A DNA stretch of 64,000 nt from Megascapheus bottae (lineage: Eukaryota > Chordata > Mammalia > Rodentia > Geomyidae): the NCBI GenBank assembly GCA_024803745.1, contig JANJXV010000192.1, positions 992,001-1,056,000 of the forward strand. The letters run 5' to 3'. Positions within the stretch are counted from its first letter, which is position 1, and the number at the start of each line of letters is the position of its first letter. Positions 11,644 to 22,686 of this stretch are shown here, one piece after another. Made by a program: the position numbers and the translations under genes. Under the pieces are notes generated by a model that worked only from the letters and a program-made list of their open reading frames with translations, had not been told where the DNA came from and ran no database searches.

Positions 11644-11886
11644 TTCATAGGTGCCAATTCTGGGCCTTGAACTCAGTGCCTAGGTGCTGCCCCTGAGTGT
11701 TTTGCTCAAGGCTAGTACTGTACCACTTGAGTCACAGCTCCACTTCCAGCTTTTTTGGGAGTGGTTTCTTTAGAGATAAGAGACTTATGGACTTTACTGG
11801 CCAGGCTGGCTTCAAACGGAGGGATTCTCAGATCTCAGCCTCCTGAGTATCTAGGATTCCAGGTGTGAGTGATTGATGCCCAGCTA
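11644..11886 (-). repeat. composite B1/ID SINE (type B)
   Basis: In antisense it shows GGGCCTTGAACTCAGTGCCT, CCACTTGAGTCACAGCTCCA, CAGATCTCAGCCTCCTGAGT and a 7SL-like head complement ending in GATGCCCAGCT. Confidence 0.9.
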
Positions 11887-12938
11887 ACACTCAGATTTTC
11901 CACTTTCATCCCTGTGCTGGTTGACGAGGCATTCAGTGAGTTCAGCATGTGAATGGAGACCATTTACAATTTCCCTGGACACCTTTCCACACCCGACTTT
12001 CTTCACCTTCTCATGCACATAGAGACACACAAGAAGAAATTCCAACCATACAAAACAGAATTCTGAAAGCTCTCATTACAAAGCCCAGTAAGAATCAAAA
12101 CTCCACCATAGATAATTAGCTTACATGCCGCTCTGATCACACCACGGTGTCATCTCTAGGCTGCAGGGAAGATGTCTTTAACTATAGACAACATTATCAT
12201 GACTCGTACAACAGAAGAGATTCTGAGACAAGGATTTCAGTGCCTGATAATACACAGTACAGGGACAGTGGAGGTGCTGGAGCCTTAGAATTTACAAAAT
12301 CAGGAGGAATCAGAAGGGAAAATGTCACAGTCTCACTTTGATATTCTGCCCCGCTCCCCTTAATTATTGTGCTACACTGTTTGCTGAGGAATGCCATAAT
12401 CAAGCATCATTTTCTTGTCTAACCCTATGGTGATGTCCCAGCTTGCAGGTCTTAAGCTCACCCCCAAACATAAGACACGGGATCTTCCCAATCTGCTTTG
12501 ATGCCCTAACCCTGTGAACAGAATTTCCTTACTGGCAATACAGCCTGGTAAGCACTTCTGTCATTTGCTGCCAAAAACTCGCTCAAAAACTTGATGCTTC
12601 TCTTAATTCTGCACATGAATTCAAATTTGCTATACCAGAAATCTATCTGCTGTCAATCACAGATCATCAATAATAGATAATAATATCCATATCATTACGT
12701 CCGTGGTAGCAATTTATCTGTCTGCATAACCACTTGGTTGGTGACGGCTGTTCACTTTTCAGAGAGAAGTTCAGAAGAGTTCCGTGGGTTTGTCCCAAGC
12801 AACAGCATACTGAGGAAATGGCTAAATTTGTACCTCACGGTCCATCTCCTTTCCACCGAGTGGTCAGGAGGTCAATGTGTTCTACAGTACACACACTCTT
12901 TGCTAGAAATAGAAAGGAATTTCTTTTGGGCAATACTT
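11887..12938. other. unique sequence, nothing recognised
   Basis: Mostly AT-moderate unique DNA. Overlapping open frames at 12734-12968 have no recognisable domains. Confidence 0.4.
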
Positions 12939-13095
12939 AGGTTTCCTCTCAGGTCTTTGCACTGGTAGACAGGTATTGTACCACTGGAACTATGTTCCTA
13001 GATTTTTGTTTTGGAGTTCTTTTTCACACAGGGTCTGTCTGTTTGTGTCTCTGTCTGTCTGTCTGTCTCTCTGTCTCTCTGTCTCTGTCTCTCTG

Positions 13096-13135
<40 letters not shown>

Positions 13136-13207
13136 GCTTTATGATTATCCTATATATGCCTCCTGTATATGGCTAGGATTACAGGTATATACCGCCACAC
13201 CTAAGAG
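12939..13207 (-). repeat. old SINE interrupted by a pyrimidine microsatellite
   Basis: Flanking pieces GGTATTGTACCACTGGAACT and GGCTAGGATTACAGGTATAT match an antisense B-type SINE. Between them (13031-13136) lies a (TGTC)n then (TC)n tract. The microsatellite appears to have expanded inside the SINE. Confidence 0.7.
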
Positions 13208-13952
13208 GAGAAGCTTTTTTCAAAAAAAATGGGTGAAGTTCTGTATTTGGAGTTGTTTTGAAACTGACATTGGTGTCAACAAAATGACACCAACATGATA
13301 AAACTAGTGAGTAATGTAAAATGCCATGAGCCAGTGTGAGGGCTTAGATCTGGAATGTATCTATAGACAAGTATGGTGGGATTGGGGGAGGGGTTGTAAT
13401 TCGTGGTAAGGAAAGTGGTTGTGTTAGCATCCTGCCCCTGTGACAATACAGCTAAGAAAAATAACTCATCTACTCTACCTGCGTTTTTATGTTTATACAA
13501 TAGGTGCCTCCAAGTTGGACTTATGAGCAAAGAGTATCCCTCTCATTTCATTAAGATGTGCTGTACTCATTTCTTTTATTTTAAAAAATGGCATTATATT
13601 TGAATTGCAACATGCTGCCCATTTTTTTTCCAGATGAGAAGTCAACTGACGGACGCTGTAATTTGGAAGTGCGTGTGTGCATGAGAAGGTCCCAGCAGGC
13701 TCCATTTCTGATCCATTAGATCAGTAATTACAACACAAAGTGAGGGGACAAATATTAATGCATCAGGAAATCTTGGAAGAAATGTCAAACTACCCACACA
13801 GCACAGCTTCCTTGGATCTTCAGAGTGACCTGAATACTTAATAACTAGAGTAGAAGACTTCATTGTAAGGAGGCCACCAGGTTATTCCAGGAAGGCCACT
13901 CCTGTGCCATTCCACACCCCATCCCCCAAGAAAGTCACATGAAAAAGTGGCC
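13208..13952. other. unique sequence, nothing recognised
   Basis: Short overlapping open frames on both strands with no recognised product. No repeat was identified. Confidence 0.4.
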
Positions 13953-13954
13953 CA

Positions 13955-14190
13955 AAAGGGCCAGGGGTTATGATGCATGCCTGTAATCTCAGCTAGGGAT
14001 AAGAGATAATGAAGATATAGTCCTTGTCAAAAACAGAAGACCTTATCTAAAAAAAAAATAAGCTAAACAAAAGGGAAAGGGGGGGGGGAGAGAGGAAGGG
14101 AGGAAGGAAAAAAGCTGTGGACATAGCCCAAGTGACAGTGTTTGCTCAGTATGTGCTAAACCATAGGCTTACTCCCTAGAACCACAGACA
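13955..14190 (+). repeat. old composite SINE with poly-A and G-rich insert
   Basis: GGTTATGATGCATGCCTGTA, ACCTTATCTAAAAAAAAA, a run of G at 14080-14088 and AGCCCAAGTGACAGTGTTTG resemble a B1-like head and an ID-like end. It is heavily diverged from the younger copies. Confidence 0.6.
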
Positions 14191-14194
14191 ACAA

Positions 14195-14335
14195 CAAATA
14201 GTTTATCCATATTTTGAAGGCAAGTAAACTCAAAAAGGTTGTCACTAACCCCAAAGGCACACAGCCAGTAAGAAAGGATTGGACCTGGGCTTCTTTTCCT
14301 ACCATCAGGCCTGACTTGTAAGCCTGTCATTATCT
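14195..14335 (-). repeat. MIR SINE fragment
   Basis: AAGTAAACTCAAAAAGGTTG, CACACAGCCAGTAAGAAAGG and GGACCTGGGCTTCTTTTC correspond to the antisense MIR core (an AGGTCACACAGCTAGTAAG-like string). Confidence 0.7.
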
Positions 14336-14958
14336 TAGAGCTGAGTAACAAAACAATTCTATTGGACAAGACTCTTGTGATTATCTAGAGCTGTGTATCC
14401 AAACACTATTGGAGATGCATCTACTCTCATAGTCAGCTGCTGGGACAATTCCTCCATAAACACTGCCTACTGGGGAGAAATTCATTCTCTACCTTCTTCC
14501 ATCCACCTTACTCTCACCCCTGCATCACACCCATGGAATCAACATAGCAAGTTCCACAGGGACTGTCATAGACTGGATATCACTAGAATTTAAGCTTTCT
14601 GTAGCTAATTTTCCCTGGCTTGAAAACTTTAATGTAACTGTCAGACCCCCCAGGTTTTTTGGAGAACTAGGGTGGTGGTGGCAATTATTTCTAGATTCTG
14701 GTACCTTCCTCATGTACCTTCTGGTAGCACATAACTCTTAACTCCAGAGCTCATTTCCTTCCTTATTTTCTTCATTAGTTTGTAAGCTCCCACTGCCAAC
14801 AAACATGACCCATCTGATAACAAAATGTTGACAACAGAATGCCTGACATATTAAAGCTGTCAAATAAAAAAAATGAGTTTTTACCAGGTGGTCCAAATAT
14901 GTCACCTGTGTGGAAGACATTTTTCAAAAATAGATTGTAGAGGTCAAAAAGTTACTGG
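14336..14958. other. unique sequence, nothing recognised
   Basis: No repeat, RNA or coding hallmark was seen. Confidence 0.4.
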
Positions 14959-14959
14959 G

Positions 14960-14960
14960 T

Positions 14961-15013
<53 letters not shown>
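14960..15013 (+). repeat. (CA)n microsatellite
   Basis: About 27 uninterrupted CA units. Confidence 0.97.
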
Positions 15014-15014
<1 letters not shown>

Positions 15015-15616
15015 TAACCTCAAGGTGACAGGTTCTTGTTGATACTGGCTTGGTGTCTTCAAAAATCCATTTCTAATCTACTCTGAACAAAAAAACAAAA
15101 ACATTTTTGTCAAGAATCCTTCCCTCAGATGAAGCAAACAGATCCTCTTCCCAAAGAGAAATTAATAGGAGAATGACCCAAAAGAATACACTAGGATTAG
15201 GCTTGCTTTTTATATTTTATATTCTCCCCTCATCATCAAACAATGCAGACCAAAAGTGGGGCCTGTCAACCAATGCTTATTATCAAGGGTGCAATTCTCT
15301 TGAAAAATCTCAGAGGCTGAACACCCTGATTCAAATTGCTAGGTAACAACTAAGATTGTCAATGGAAATAAAAGCCTGGAAGAAAATTGAAAAGCAGAGA
15401 TGAAAGGTGAGTGACCTCAGGGATGGCTGAGTTCTTAAAAAGAAAGAGACAACAAAGATGATAGTACAAATGGATAATATTAAATGAGATTTTGTTGTTG
15501 TTTTAAGTCTGGAGAGAGAGCCTCCCAAACAGAACCCTTTTCCAAATACACATTGGCAGGTTTGTGATGCATATTTGCAGGGAAAAAGAGGCCAGTTCCA
15601 AGGTTTGGGATATAGG
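15014..15616. other. unique sequence, nothing recognised
   Basis: Unique DNA with short open frames only; no family recognised. Confidence 0.4.
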
Positions 15617-15657
15617 CAGGTAGGTAGGCAGGTAGGTAGGTAGGTAGGTAGGTAGGT

Positions 15658-15703
<46 letters not shown>

Positions 15704-15704
15704 A

Positions 15705-15753
<49 letters not shown>
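15617..15753 (+). repeat. compound tetranucleotide microsatellite
   Basis: Four successive blocks share a four-base period: (GTAG)n with scattered GCAG, then (GCAG)n, then (ATAG)n, then (ACAG)n. Each block differs from the next by one base change per unit. Long minus-strand open frames (Leu/Pro/Ala/Cys, Ser/Val/Cys) are artefacts of the array. Confidence 0.96.
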
Positions 15754-15811
15754 CGACTAATCTGCATATGAGCATGCATATGCATAACCAACACACATGT
15801 GTCTTTTTGTG

Positions 15812-16042
15812 TGTAGCAGGGAGGGGGTCTTGGAGCTTGAACTCTGGGTCTGGGCTCTGTTCCTGAGCTCTTCAGCACAAGAGCGTACCACTTGAGCCAC
15901 AGCACTACTTCTGGTTTTTCCAGTGGTTAACTGGAGATAAGTCTCATGGACTTTTGTGCCCTGGCTGGCACTGAGCTGAGATCCTCAGATATCAGCCTCC
16001 TGAGGAGCTAGGATTACAGGGGTGAGCCATCAGTGCCTGGCT
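15812..16042 (-). repeat. composite B1/ID SINE (type B)
   Basis: In antisense it shows GGAGCTTGAACTCTGGGTCT, CCACTTGAGCCACAGCACTA, CAGCCTCCTGAGGAGCTAGG and a terminal AGTGCCTGGCT. Confidence 0.9.
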
Positions 16043-16070
16043 CCTGTGTCTTAGTTTCATGTGAGAGAGA

Positions 16071-16076
<6 letters not shown>

Positions 16077-16122
<46 letters not shown>
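16077..16122 (+). repeat. (CA)n microsatellite
   Basis: About 23 CA units between unique sequence and the L1 3' end. Confidence 0.96.
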
Positions 16123-16126
<4 letters not shown>

Positions 16127-16232
16127 ATTGACAAAAACCAGACACAATGGGAAGCCAGAAAGAGAGGAAACCAGAACACATTCACCAAAGATGGTTGCCT
16201 ATTTATATTACCAGGAATGGCCATTTTGCATA

Positions 16233-17261
16233 ATTAATGCATAATTTTTTCATATATTTTTATTGTAATTAATCGAAGGGTCACATTATATTCGCCAGAT
16301 AGAAGGTGCATTACTTCACATACATTGATACCCTTTCTCATGTCTTGGTCCCCATTTCCCTCCTCTCCACCCTCACTCCTCATCTTGTTTTCCCCCCTTC
16401 CCTATCCAATTTCAAATAACCAAATATGCATATATCCAATATATCAGATAACAAAGCGAAATACTGTAACAATATGAGATAACCAAGGGACAGCAAAAGA
16501 GATGAGAGATAACAGTACATTAAGGACAACAATCACTCATTATATGGCTTTTGTTTCTATATCCTAGAGGTCCTTTCATTTAGCGTCATACTGTATGGAT
16601 AACATAGTACAATAAGGACAACAATCACTCATTATATGGCTTTTGTTTCTATATCCTAGAGGTCCTTTCATTTAACATCATACTGTATGGACTTATGTAT
16701 CAAGATTTTGCTCTATTGCAGATCTCTGCTAGTAGAGCCCAAGGTTTCTACTGATTATGACGAATGAGGGAAACCATTGAGCCTAAGTTTCTTTGAGTCT
16801 GGCTTACTTCACTTAATAGGATTTTTTCTAAGTCTTTCCATTTCCTTACAAATGGGGCGATGTCGTTCTTTCTGACAGCAGTATAGAATTCCACTGTGTA
16901 CAAATACCACATCTTGTTGATCCATTCATCAACTGAGGGACATCTAGGTTGGTTCCATATCTTTGCTATGGTGAATAGTGCTGCAATGAACATTGTTGTG
17001 CTAGTGGGTTTAGTATGTCCTTGTTTCTGGGTGGTTGGGTAAATGCCAAGTAGTGGAATTGCTGGGTCATAGGGGAGTTCTATGTTTAGTCTTGAGGAAC
17101 TGCCACACTGCTTTCCATAGTGGTTGAAGGAGTTTGCACTCCCACCAACAGTGTAGTAGTGATCCCTCCTGGCCACATCCCCTCCAGCATCTGTCGTTAT
17201 TAGTTTTTTTGATCCTGGCCATTCTAACTGGAGAGTTGTTTTGATTAACGCATAAATTTTT
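16233..17261 (-). mobile_element. 5'-truncated L1 (ORF2 C-terminus and 3'UTR), antisense
   Basis: Read on the minus strand, translated segments carry hallmarks of the L1 ORF2 C-terminus: LLHCWWECKLLQPLWKAVW, ELPYDPAIPLLGIYP, FIAALFTIAKIWNQPRCP and INKMWYLYTVEF. The reading frame is broken between the WQFL and IELPYDP segments, so no intact ORF2 end exists. The reverse transcriptase and endonuclease parts are absent (5' truncation). Near-identical 18-mers at 16233-16250 and 17244-17261 (ATTAATGCATAATTTTTT, two mismatches) are a likely target-site duplication. The 3'UTR contains a 92-bp-period tandem duplication. It is inactive. Confidence 0.92.
16521..16691 (-). repeat. 92-bp-period tandem duplication inside the L1 3'UTR
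   Basis: The block from 16521 to about 16599, starting TAAGGACAACAATCACTC, is repeated at 16613-16691 with only a few changes (TAGCGTCAT versus TAACATCAT). The related plus-strand L1 at 44095-45213 has the unit only once, so the duplication is private to this copy or a subset. Confidence 0.9.
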
Positions 17262-17434
17262 AATGCAATTTATCAGGGAAAATTTTAAAACCAAGCATTT
17301 ATGCAGTAAGATCATGTAAGTGTTTGCTTGAGATAAGCAAGAGAGATTTCCAAACTGTCAGGAAAGATCAGAATCCTTTGGCTCCCTGAAATGAGATTGA
17401 AACCTGACTTGCTTAAACCTTGTCAAGGTCTAAG
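17262..17434. other. unique sequence, nothing recognised
   Basis: Short segment between the L1 and the next SINE; no signal seen. Confidence 0.4.
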
Positions 17435-17435
17435 C

Positions 17436-17687
17436 CCAGCGCCAGCGGCTCACATCTGTAACTCGAGCTACTCAGGAGGCTGAGATCTAAGCATGACAGT
17501 TCGAAGCCAACCAGGGTAGCAAAGTCCATAAGACTCTTAGCTCCATTCAATCAACAAGAAACTAGAAGCAGAGTTGTAACTCAAGTGGTATAGCAAGTAG
17601 CTTGAGAAAAAAACAAACAAACAAAAACATCCCCTCAGGAACAGCATCCAGACTCCCAGTTCAAGCCTCAAGACTGGCATCAAACAA
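17436..17687 (+). repeat. composite B1/ID SINE (type B)
   Basis: CCAGCGGCTCACATCTGTAA, CTCAGGAGGCTGAGATCTAA, GTTGTAACTCAAGTGGTAT and a tail after CAAGACTGGCATC show a nearly full-length, moderately diverged copy. A short (AAAC)n insertion lies at 17608-17627. Confidence 0.88.
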
Positions 17688-17814
17688 CAAAGGTTGTCAG
17701 GATCTAAATACAAGAGATTGTCTCTGATCACTTACATTTACTGGAAAGCCTGAGTAAAGTAACAGTGAGTTAAACATCTCATTTGTATCCAATTTTACAG
17801 AGTCTTTATTTGCA

Positions 17815-17945
17815 ACTCTGCTTAAGGGCGATCTGATGTTACCATCCTCATCTTGCACATGAGGAAACTGAGTCACAGAGAGATGAAATAATGTTCCTAA
17901 AGTTGCATATTGGGGAACTGGAGCCAGGATCTAAAGAAGGCGAGG
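17815..17945 (-). repeat. MIR SINE fragment
   Basis: CACATGAGGAAACTGAGTCA, CAGAGAGATGAAATAATG and ACTGGAGCCAGGATCTAA follow the antisense MIR order (GATGAGGAAACTGAGGC-like core). Confidence 0.8.
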
Positions 17946-18139
17946 CCTGGCATGGGTGCACAGAGTCTACGCTATGAATACCACAGGACATGGGCAGGCA
18001 TCTGTAGGTTCCATAACCACCAAATCCCTGGAGGATTGCTGAAGAAAGAAAATGAAATCATCCAGAAAAGAAAAAAAAATTAACCAACTATCTATGTACG
18101 GCTAGGTAAAGTCATGGTGAAAAACAAGAGTTGGGGAAT

Positions 18140-18216
18140 ATGATTTTTGGTGATGCTGAGATTTGAATTCAGGGCTTCACACTTGCTAGGCCCACATTCT
18201 GCCGGCACTTATGTGG
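18140..18216 (-). repeat. ID-like SINE fragment
   Basis: GAGATTTGAATTCAGGGCTT followed by CACTTGCTAGGCCCACATTC is the antisense of an ID-like tRNA-derived monomer. It is short and diverged. Confidence 0.55.
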
Positions 18217-18284
18217 GTGTTGGTAATTATCTTTATTGGCTTATAGTAGTGATACAGGAAGGAAGTTTGTGATTATATGTCCAC

Positions 18285-18526
18285 ACAGGTATACTGTGCT
18301 CCAATCAATCTCACCCTGGGTAAGACCTTGAACTCAAGGCTTCTTTCCCTTAGCTTTGTCACTCAAAGCTGATACCTCTACCCTTTGAGCCACAGCTCTA
18401 CTTCTAGATTTTTGGTAGCTAATTGGAAATAAGATTCTTAAAGATTTTCCTGCCTGGGAGGGCTTTGTGCCATTGACCCTCAGATCTCAGTCTCCCAAGC
18501 AGCTGGGACGGCAGGAGTGAGCCACT
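18285..18526 (-). repeat. composite B1/ID SINE (type B), old
   Basis: CTTGAACTCAAGGCTTCTTT, TTTGAGCCACAGCTCTACTT, CTCAGATCTCAGTCTCCCAA and GCAGGAGTGAGCCACT mark an antisense copy with noticeable divergence. Confidence 0.82.
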
Positions 18527-18534
18527 TGTGGATT

Positions 18535-18784
18535 TCTTTTTTAAAGACAGCATCTTGCATTATGGCAGGGCTGACCTCAGTTATGCCAATCTCTCATACG
18601 CTTCCCCGGGTGGCTGGAAATGACAGTTTATCGCTACCATGCCCCAGCCTTTGGCTGAGATGGAATCCTGAAAGCATTTTCATTTTAGTGGTGGTGGGTT
18701 TGGGCAGGGCTGGCCTGTAAATCCAGGTCTCTGCCTCTCACGTAGCTAGGATGATAAGCTTAAGCTACCCCCATGCCTGGCTTT
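18535..18784 (-). repeat. old B1-like repeat (two degraded pieces)
   Basis: GCTACCATGCCCCAGCCTTT and TAGCTAGGATGATAAGCTTA, then CCCCATGCCTGGCTTTG, look like two antisense 7SL-like ends in tandem. It is highly diverged, so the call is tentative. Confidence 0.4.
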
Positions 18785-19344
18785 GAACTGCACAAGAATG
18801 CCTGTGTATCCTCAGTGAACGTGTTTTACAATTCCTAGGAGAACTTCTCTCCCAGTTCTCTGCCTTCGTTTTCCATGCTAGATTCCTCATTAATCCAAGA
18901 CATCTGAGAGTTGAGCTCAGGCAGGCAATCTGAATATTTTGTCTGCGTGTTTCCTGGCTGGGACAGAGGAAGTAAATGGGTATCTTAGTGTGATTGCAGA
19001 CAGGTGTCAATGGAGAGACAAAGACGACCGAGATAACAAAGCATATTTAATCACTGCGCTGTGACTATAAATTTTTCAATATTTATTGTCCAACTGCTCT
19101 GCAAAGATTCTACAATATGGAGAAGTACATTGGAAAATAAAAGAAACATGCCTGACTCCAAGCTTCAAAGTGCCCAGAATTACTAATGATTTCTTCCTGG
19201 CCTCGGTGCCACCAGTAAGAAAACACCAAATATTTTAATTCAAAATATATGTGTCATGAGGCAAAACCCTGAAGTTGAGACAAGCTCCTGGCTTCAGATT
19301 TATTTTATACTCTCAATTCATGGTGCTGGGGGTAGTGAGGTCTC
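18785..19344. other. unique left flank of duplication copy 1
   Basis: No recent repeat was recognised. It ends at GGTAGTGAGGTCTC, immediately before the duplicated block. The corresponding sequence left of copy 2 is unrelated. Confidence 0.5.
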
Positions 19345-19677
19345 ATCCAAAACAAATTTTTTTAAAAAAATCCCTTAAATTACTGCAGAGTAAAGTTCCC
19401 TTTATGTGTATGCACTATCTGAGAATCTCCTCTGAGACACAAATCTCTCAGCGCCTTTTCAAAACCAAGAATTCATGTGAAATCATGTAAGCGTTCCTTG
19501 CCGTTATTAGTAACAACACATTCCAGTGCAGTTCTGCTTTCTTAACCAGGCCTAGGATAACTTGGACTTGTGCGTTTAAATATTAAACAGAGACAAAGAA
19601 ACAAACAGGATAGATGTGCAGATAGATTAATAAAGGATAGAAATAGAGGCAACAGACAGATATGATAACAATAGATT

Positions 19678-19710
19678 AGATAGATGGACGGATGGATGGA
19701 TGGATGGACA
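19678..19710 (+). repeat. (GATG)n short microsatellite
   Basis: GATGGACGGATGGATGGATG units. The same array lies at 49111-49143 in copy 2. Confidence 0.85.
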
Positions 19711-19964
19711 GATTGATAGAGATGTTAGGTAGAAATAGACAAAAACATGTGTGCCCTTACACTAGTGAAAACCCCACAGCAGAAGCATTTCTTTGGCAAT
19801 CATCACAGGAATGGTGTATAGAACCTCCACTTTTACACCACTCCCACCCCTGCCCCCACCCCTATGCCTTTTACATGAGTAAATGAAGCTTAGGAATGCT
19901 AGTAACTTGTCCTCAGCTCTGAATGAAAGAGCCAGTGAAGAAGAGGTGGATAATGGTGATAGCG

Positions 19965-20088
19965 GTGGTGCTAGTAATAAATCACAACCATCACCTTTTC
20001 AAGCATGCTCTGTGTGTTAGATACTATATTTGGTATTTTGTGTGTATTATGTCACTTAGGCATAATACATCTTATCATTATCCCTTGT
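19965..20088 (-). repeat. MIR fragment, interrupted by a SINE
   Basis: GCATGCTCTGTGTGTTAGAT, GTGTATTATGTCACTTAGG and CATCTTATCATTATCCC resemble the antisense MIR 3' portion. The following SINE begins where the MIR core would continue. Confidence 0.5.
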
Positions 20089-20228
20089 AAGGCCGGTCAT
20101 CTTAACTACTCAGGAGGCTGAGATCTGAGGATCATGATTTGAAGCCAGCATGGGCCGGAAAAAGCCATCAGATCCTTACCACCAGCTAACCACAGAAAGC
20201 CTGAAGTAGAGTTGTGACTAAAGTTCAC
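20089..20228 (+). repeat. type B SINE, partial
   Basis: CTCAGGAGGCTGAGATCTGA, GAAGCCAGCATGGGCC and AGTAGAGTTGTGACTAAAG are recognisable; head and tail are missing. Copy 2 has it at 49522-49661. Confidence 0.8.
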
Positions 20229-21264
20229 ACTTACTGCCACTCGAACACACACAATAAGGTACCTAGGAACCAGCAAGACCCAAGCATCACACAGCAACAC
20301 CCAAGCTATAAAGGTGTAATTGTTGCCCTCATAATTAAACCCTGATCTGTCTGGTATCATTCACCATCTTCCCTCCCACGCACTGAGTTCTGTCTCTACT
20401 TCGATAGTCCGTTGAAATTTTAATTAAGTATATTGTGCAAAGGCCAGTACCTTTTGCCTAGGCAGAGCTCAGAAGCCTGTTGGAAAGTGGGTGGAGCTCT
20501 GTGGTTTTGTCCGCCTGCCCTCCCTAGATGGCCTATGGCATCACAGGCATACAGCTTCAAAAGGCTCTGCTCAGAAATCCCTCTCCTGGGTATTTTTTTT
20601 GAGATTTGAGTAAAGAGCCTCTTTTAAGATGTAAATACCACCCTAAAAAATGTTAAGTCTATTAGAAAGTCACACCTCCGGTGTAACAGTTAGATAATCC
20701 AATTTCTACTTAGGAACATAGTGAATGGGTTTGGGAACAGGGTGGTATAATGAGTCATTTTCTCCCTTTCCATTCAGCTGAGACTCTGTAAAAGAAGAGC
20801 ATTTTCTTTTAACTAGAAACTCTTCATTGTAAGACAAGTTTAAATTCACAGAAGAAGAAGAAGAAAAAAAAAAGTCCTGGAAAGACGACAGGGTCTCCAT
20901 ACAGCCTGGGCATGGGTCTTCTTATTTTTACTATCTTGCACTAGCACTCATCACAACTAATAAGCCCATAGTGACATGTTACTGAATTTTAGCCACCTCT
21001 GGGTTCACTGGACGTCCTTTCTCCATGCTGAGATTCCCATGTAGGGCCTGGAAAGTATATTTCGCCGTCAGGTCTCCACATCGCTGTTTCTCTGACTTGT
21101 TTGAGATCACCTTGACAGTTTGAATAGTGCTACTGGTCAAATAGGTTTTGGAAGGTTCCAAGCCTCCATGCATTTATTCTCCTGATGACACTGAGTCTTT
21201 TAGAGGAAAAGCACACTAAGGTACAGCGCTGTACTGTGCTATGTAGGGTCCATGTAGTCCACAT
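20229..21264. other. unique sequence, nothing recognised
   Basis: Contains a short (GAA)n run at 20848-20865. No coding or repeat family was identified. It is present in copy 2 at 49662-50697. Confidence 0.4.
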
Positions 21265-21387
21265 GAAATTATGGCTGGTAGGGCTGGGTGTCGCTTAATG
21301 GCAAAGTATTCACCCAGAAAGGACAAGGTCCTGGGTTCAAGCACCAGACCCCCCCCCACAAAAAAAAGAAAAGAAATTATGGCTGGT
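21265..21387 (+). repeat. single ID-like SINE monomer with 15-bp target-site duplication
   Basis: GAAATTATGGCTGGT at 21265-21279 is repeated exactly at 21373-21387. Between them lies a tRNA-like monomer (GGTCCTGGGTTCAAGCACC) ending in a C run and an A run. It is shorter than the type A and B SINEs. Copy 2 has it at about 50698-50819, with a shorter C run. Confidence 0.85.
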
Positions 21388-21828
21388 GGTGGTAAACTTG
21401 GCTTTTCAGGTTTCCTCACACACTGAAGGCAGTCAGAACTAGCTATCTCCCTCCTTGAATAAAGAATGTCCAAGTAAATTATTTAAGATTTCTTCTTTAT
21501 GGAAGATTTTTATTTAAATGATTTACCTAAACAGTATGCACTTGTAGATATTTTATCTTATGCACTGGGCTACCATCCAACTCTACTTGATGTTTAGGTT
21601 GAACAATTCTTCTAGCCTCAGCCATCAGAAGTTTGTCCAGTCGACTTCTATATGCTTTTGACCTGCCTAGCCCCCACAACCCCCCTCAGAGTGGGGACTG
21701 GTCTTTGCTGCTTCTCTATTTTCTGGCATTTTAAGACTCCAGATTTTACCTAAAACCAGGATGCTGACTCTCCAGGAGGGCTTGTTATTACACTGTTATT
21801 TCTTCAGGGTCCTCTCAACTGACAGAGA
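21388..21828. other. unique sequence, nothing recognised
   Basis: No repeat or coding signal was seen. Confidence 0.4.
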
Positions 21829-21850
21829 ACACACACACACACACACACAC
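21829..21850 (+). repeat. (CA)11 microsatellite, short allele
   Basis: 22 bp of pure AC repeat, then GCACAC. The paralogous site at 51261-51302 is 42 bp, nearly twice as long. Confidence 0.97.
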
Positions 21851-22370
21851 GCACACTTGTCTGTGAACACTTCTAACTGCAACCTTCATCATCTAGCAAA
21901 CAATTGCCTGAGTACATTTTCAGTGATAGAAATGTCCATAGCCCAGTTCAGGTCGGTTGAATTAGAATCCATGTAACTTGGAAGTAGAGGTGTGGCCCAA
22001 GTGATAGAGATGATTTGGGGATGGACACTGGTCAGTAGGGGGGAAAAAAAGTCCAGATAACTAGAGGGCTTGGATTTTTTCAGCCACTGGGCCTCCAGGG
22101 AAGTGAAGGAGTCTGGAGGTTGAATTCAATCGACTGGCCATTGATTTGATTGGTGGGTCAATGGTGATTGTAATGAAACCTTCATAAACAGGGACCTCAC
22201 TGATTGGAAGACATATCAATGGGTGGCAAGTTGGCCTGCCCCACGAGGACAGGCACTCCCACACTTGGGGCACTCCCCAACCTTTGTACCCTACTCTTCT
22301 CTGGTTGTGTGTGTCCTATATAGTAAGGACATGACATTAAATTAACCACAGGACTTGGCTAAGTTCTGCC

Positions 22371-22476
22371 AAGTCCTTCTAACAGACCACTACACGTGAA
22401 GAGAGTGCAGGAATCCCCCCAAAAAGTCCTTCTAACAGACTACCACATAGGAAGAGAGTGCAGGAATCCCCCCAAA
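22371..22476 (+). repeat. 53-bp tandem repeat, two units
   Basis: AAGTCCTTCTAACAGAC begins at 22371 and again at 22424. Both units end in GTGCAGGAATCCCCCC. The pair is preserved at 51823-51928, so it predates the large duplication. Confidence 0.92.
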
Positions 22477-22686
22477 GGATCATCAACTAGACACAAGTGC
22501 CAGGGTGCTAGGGGATCCTATTACTGAGTAGAATCTGAGGTCAGGGAAGAACTGGGGTGGGGCAAGGTTCCTTATTAACTTTTAGACCAGCTGCTAACTT
22601 CAAGTACTTAACATCAGCACTGAAAGGCTGGAAGGATACAGGTGAAGGTTGTAGAGAAAAAAAAAAGAGCATCTGACTTGTGTGTA

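Noticed and set aside
15617..15753. CRISPR-like regular spacing of repeats
   Set aside because: Contiguous four-base units with no spacers, in a mammalian genome context.
15480..15905. Ser/Val/Cys and Leu/Pro/Ala/Cys repeat protein on the minus strand
   Set aside because: Translated tetranucleotide microsatellite; no conserved flanking sequence.
19075..19200. Possible shared old repeat left of both duplication copies (also near 48410-48530)
   Set aside because: Both contain an AATATTTATT-like start but are strongly diverged and lie about 150-350 bp from the edges, so they could not have driven homologous exchange.
22371..22476. Two 53-bp repeats considered as a satellite or recombination site
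   Set aside because: Only two units, no inverted symmetry or known motif; a simple small tandem duplication.
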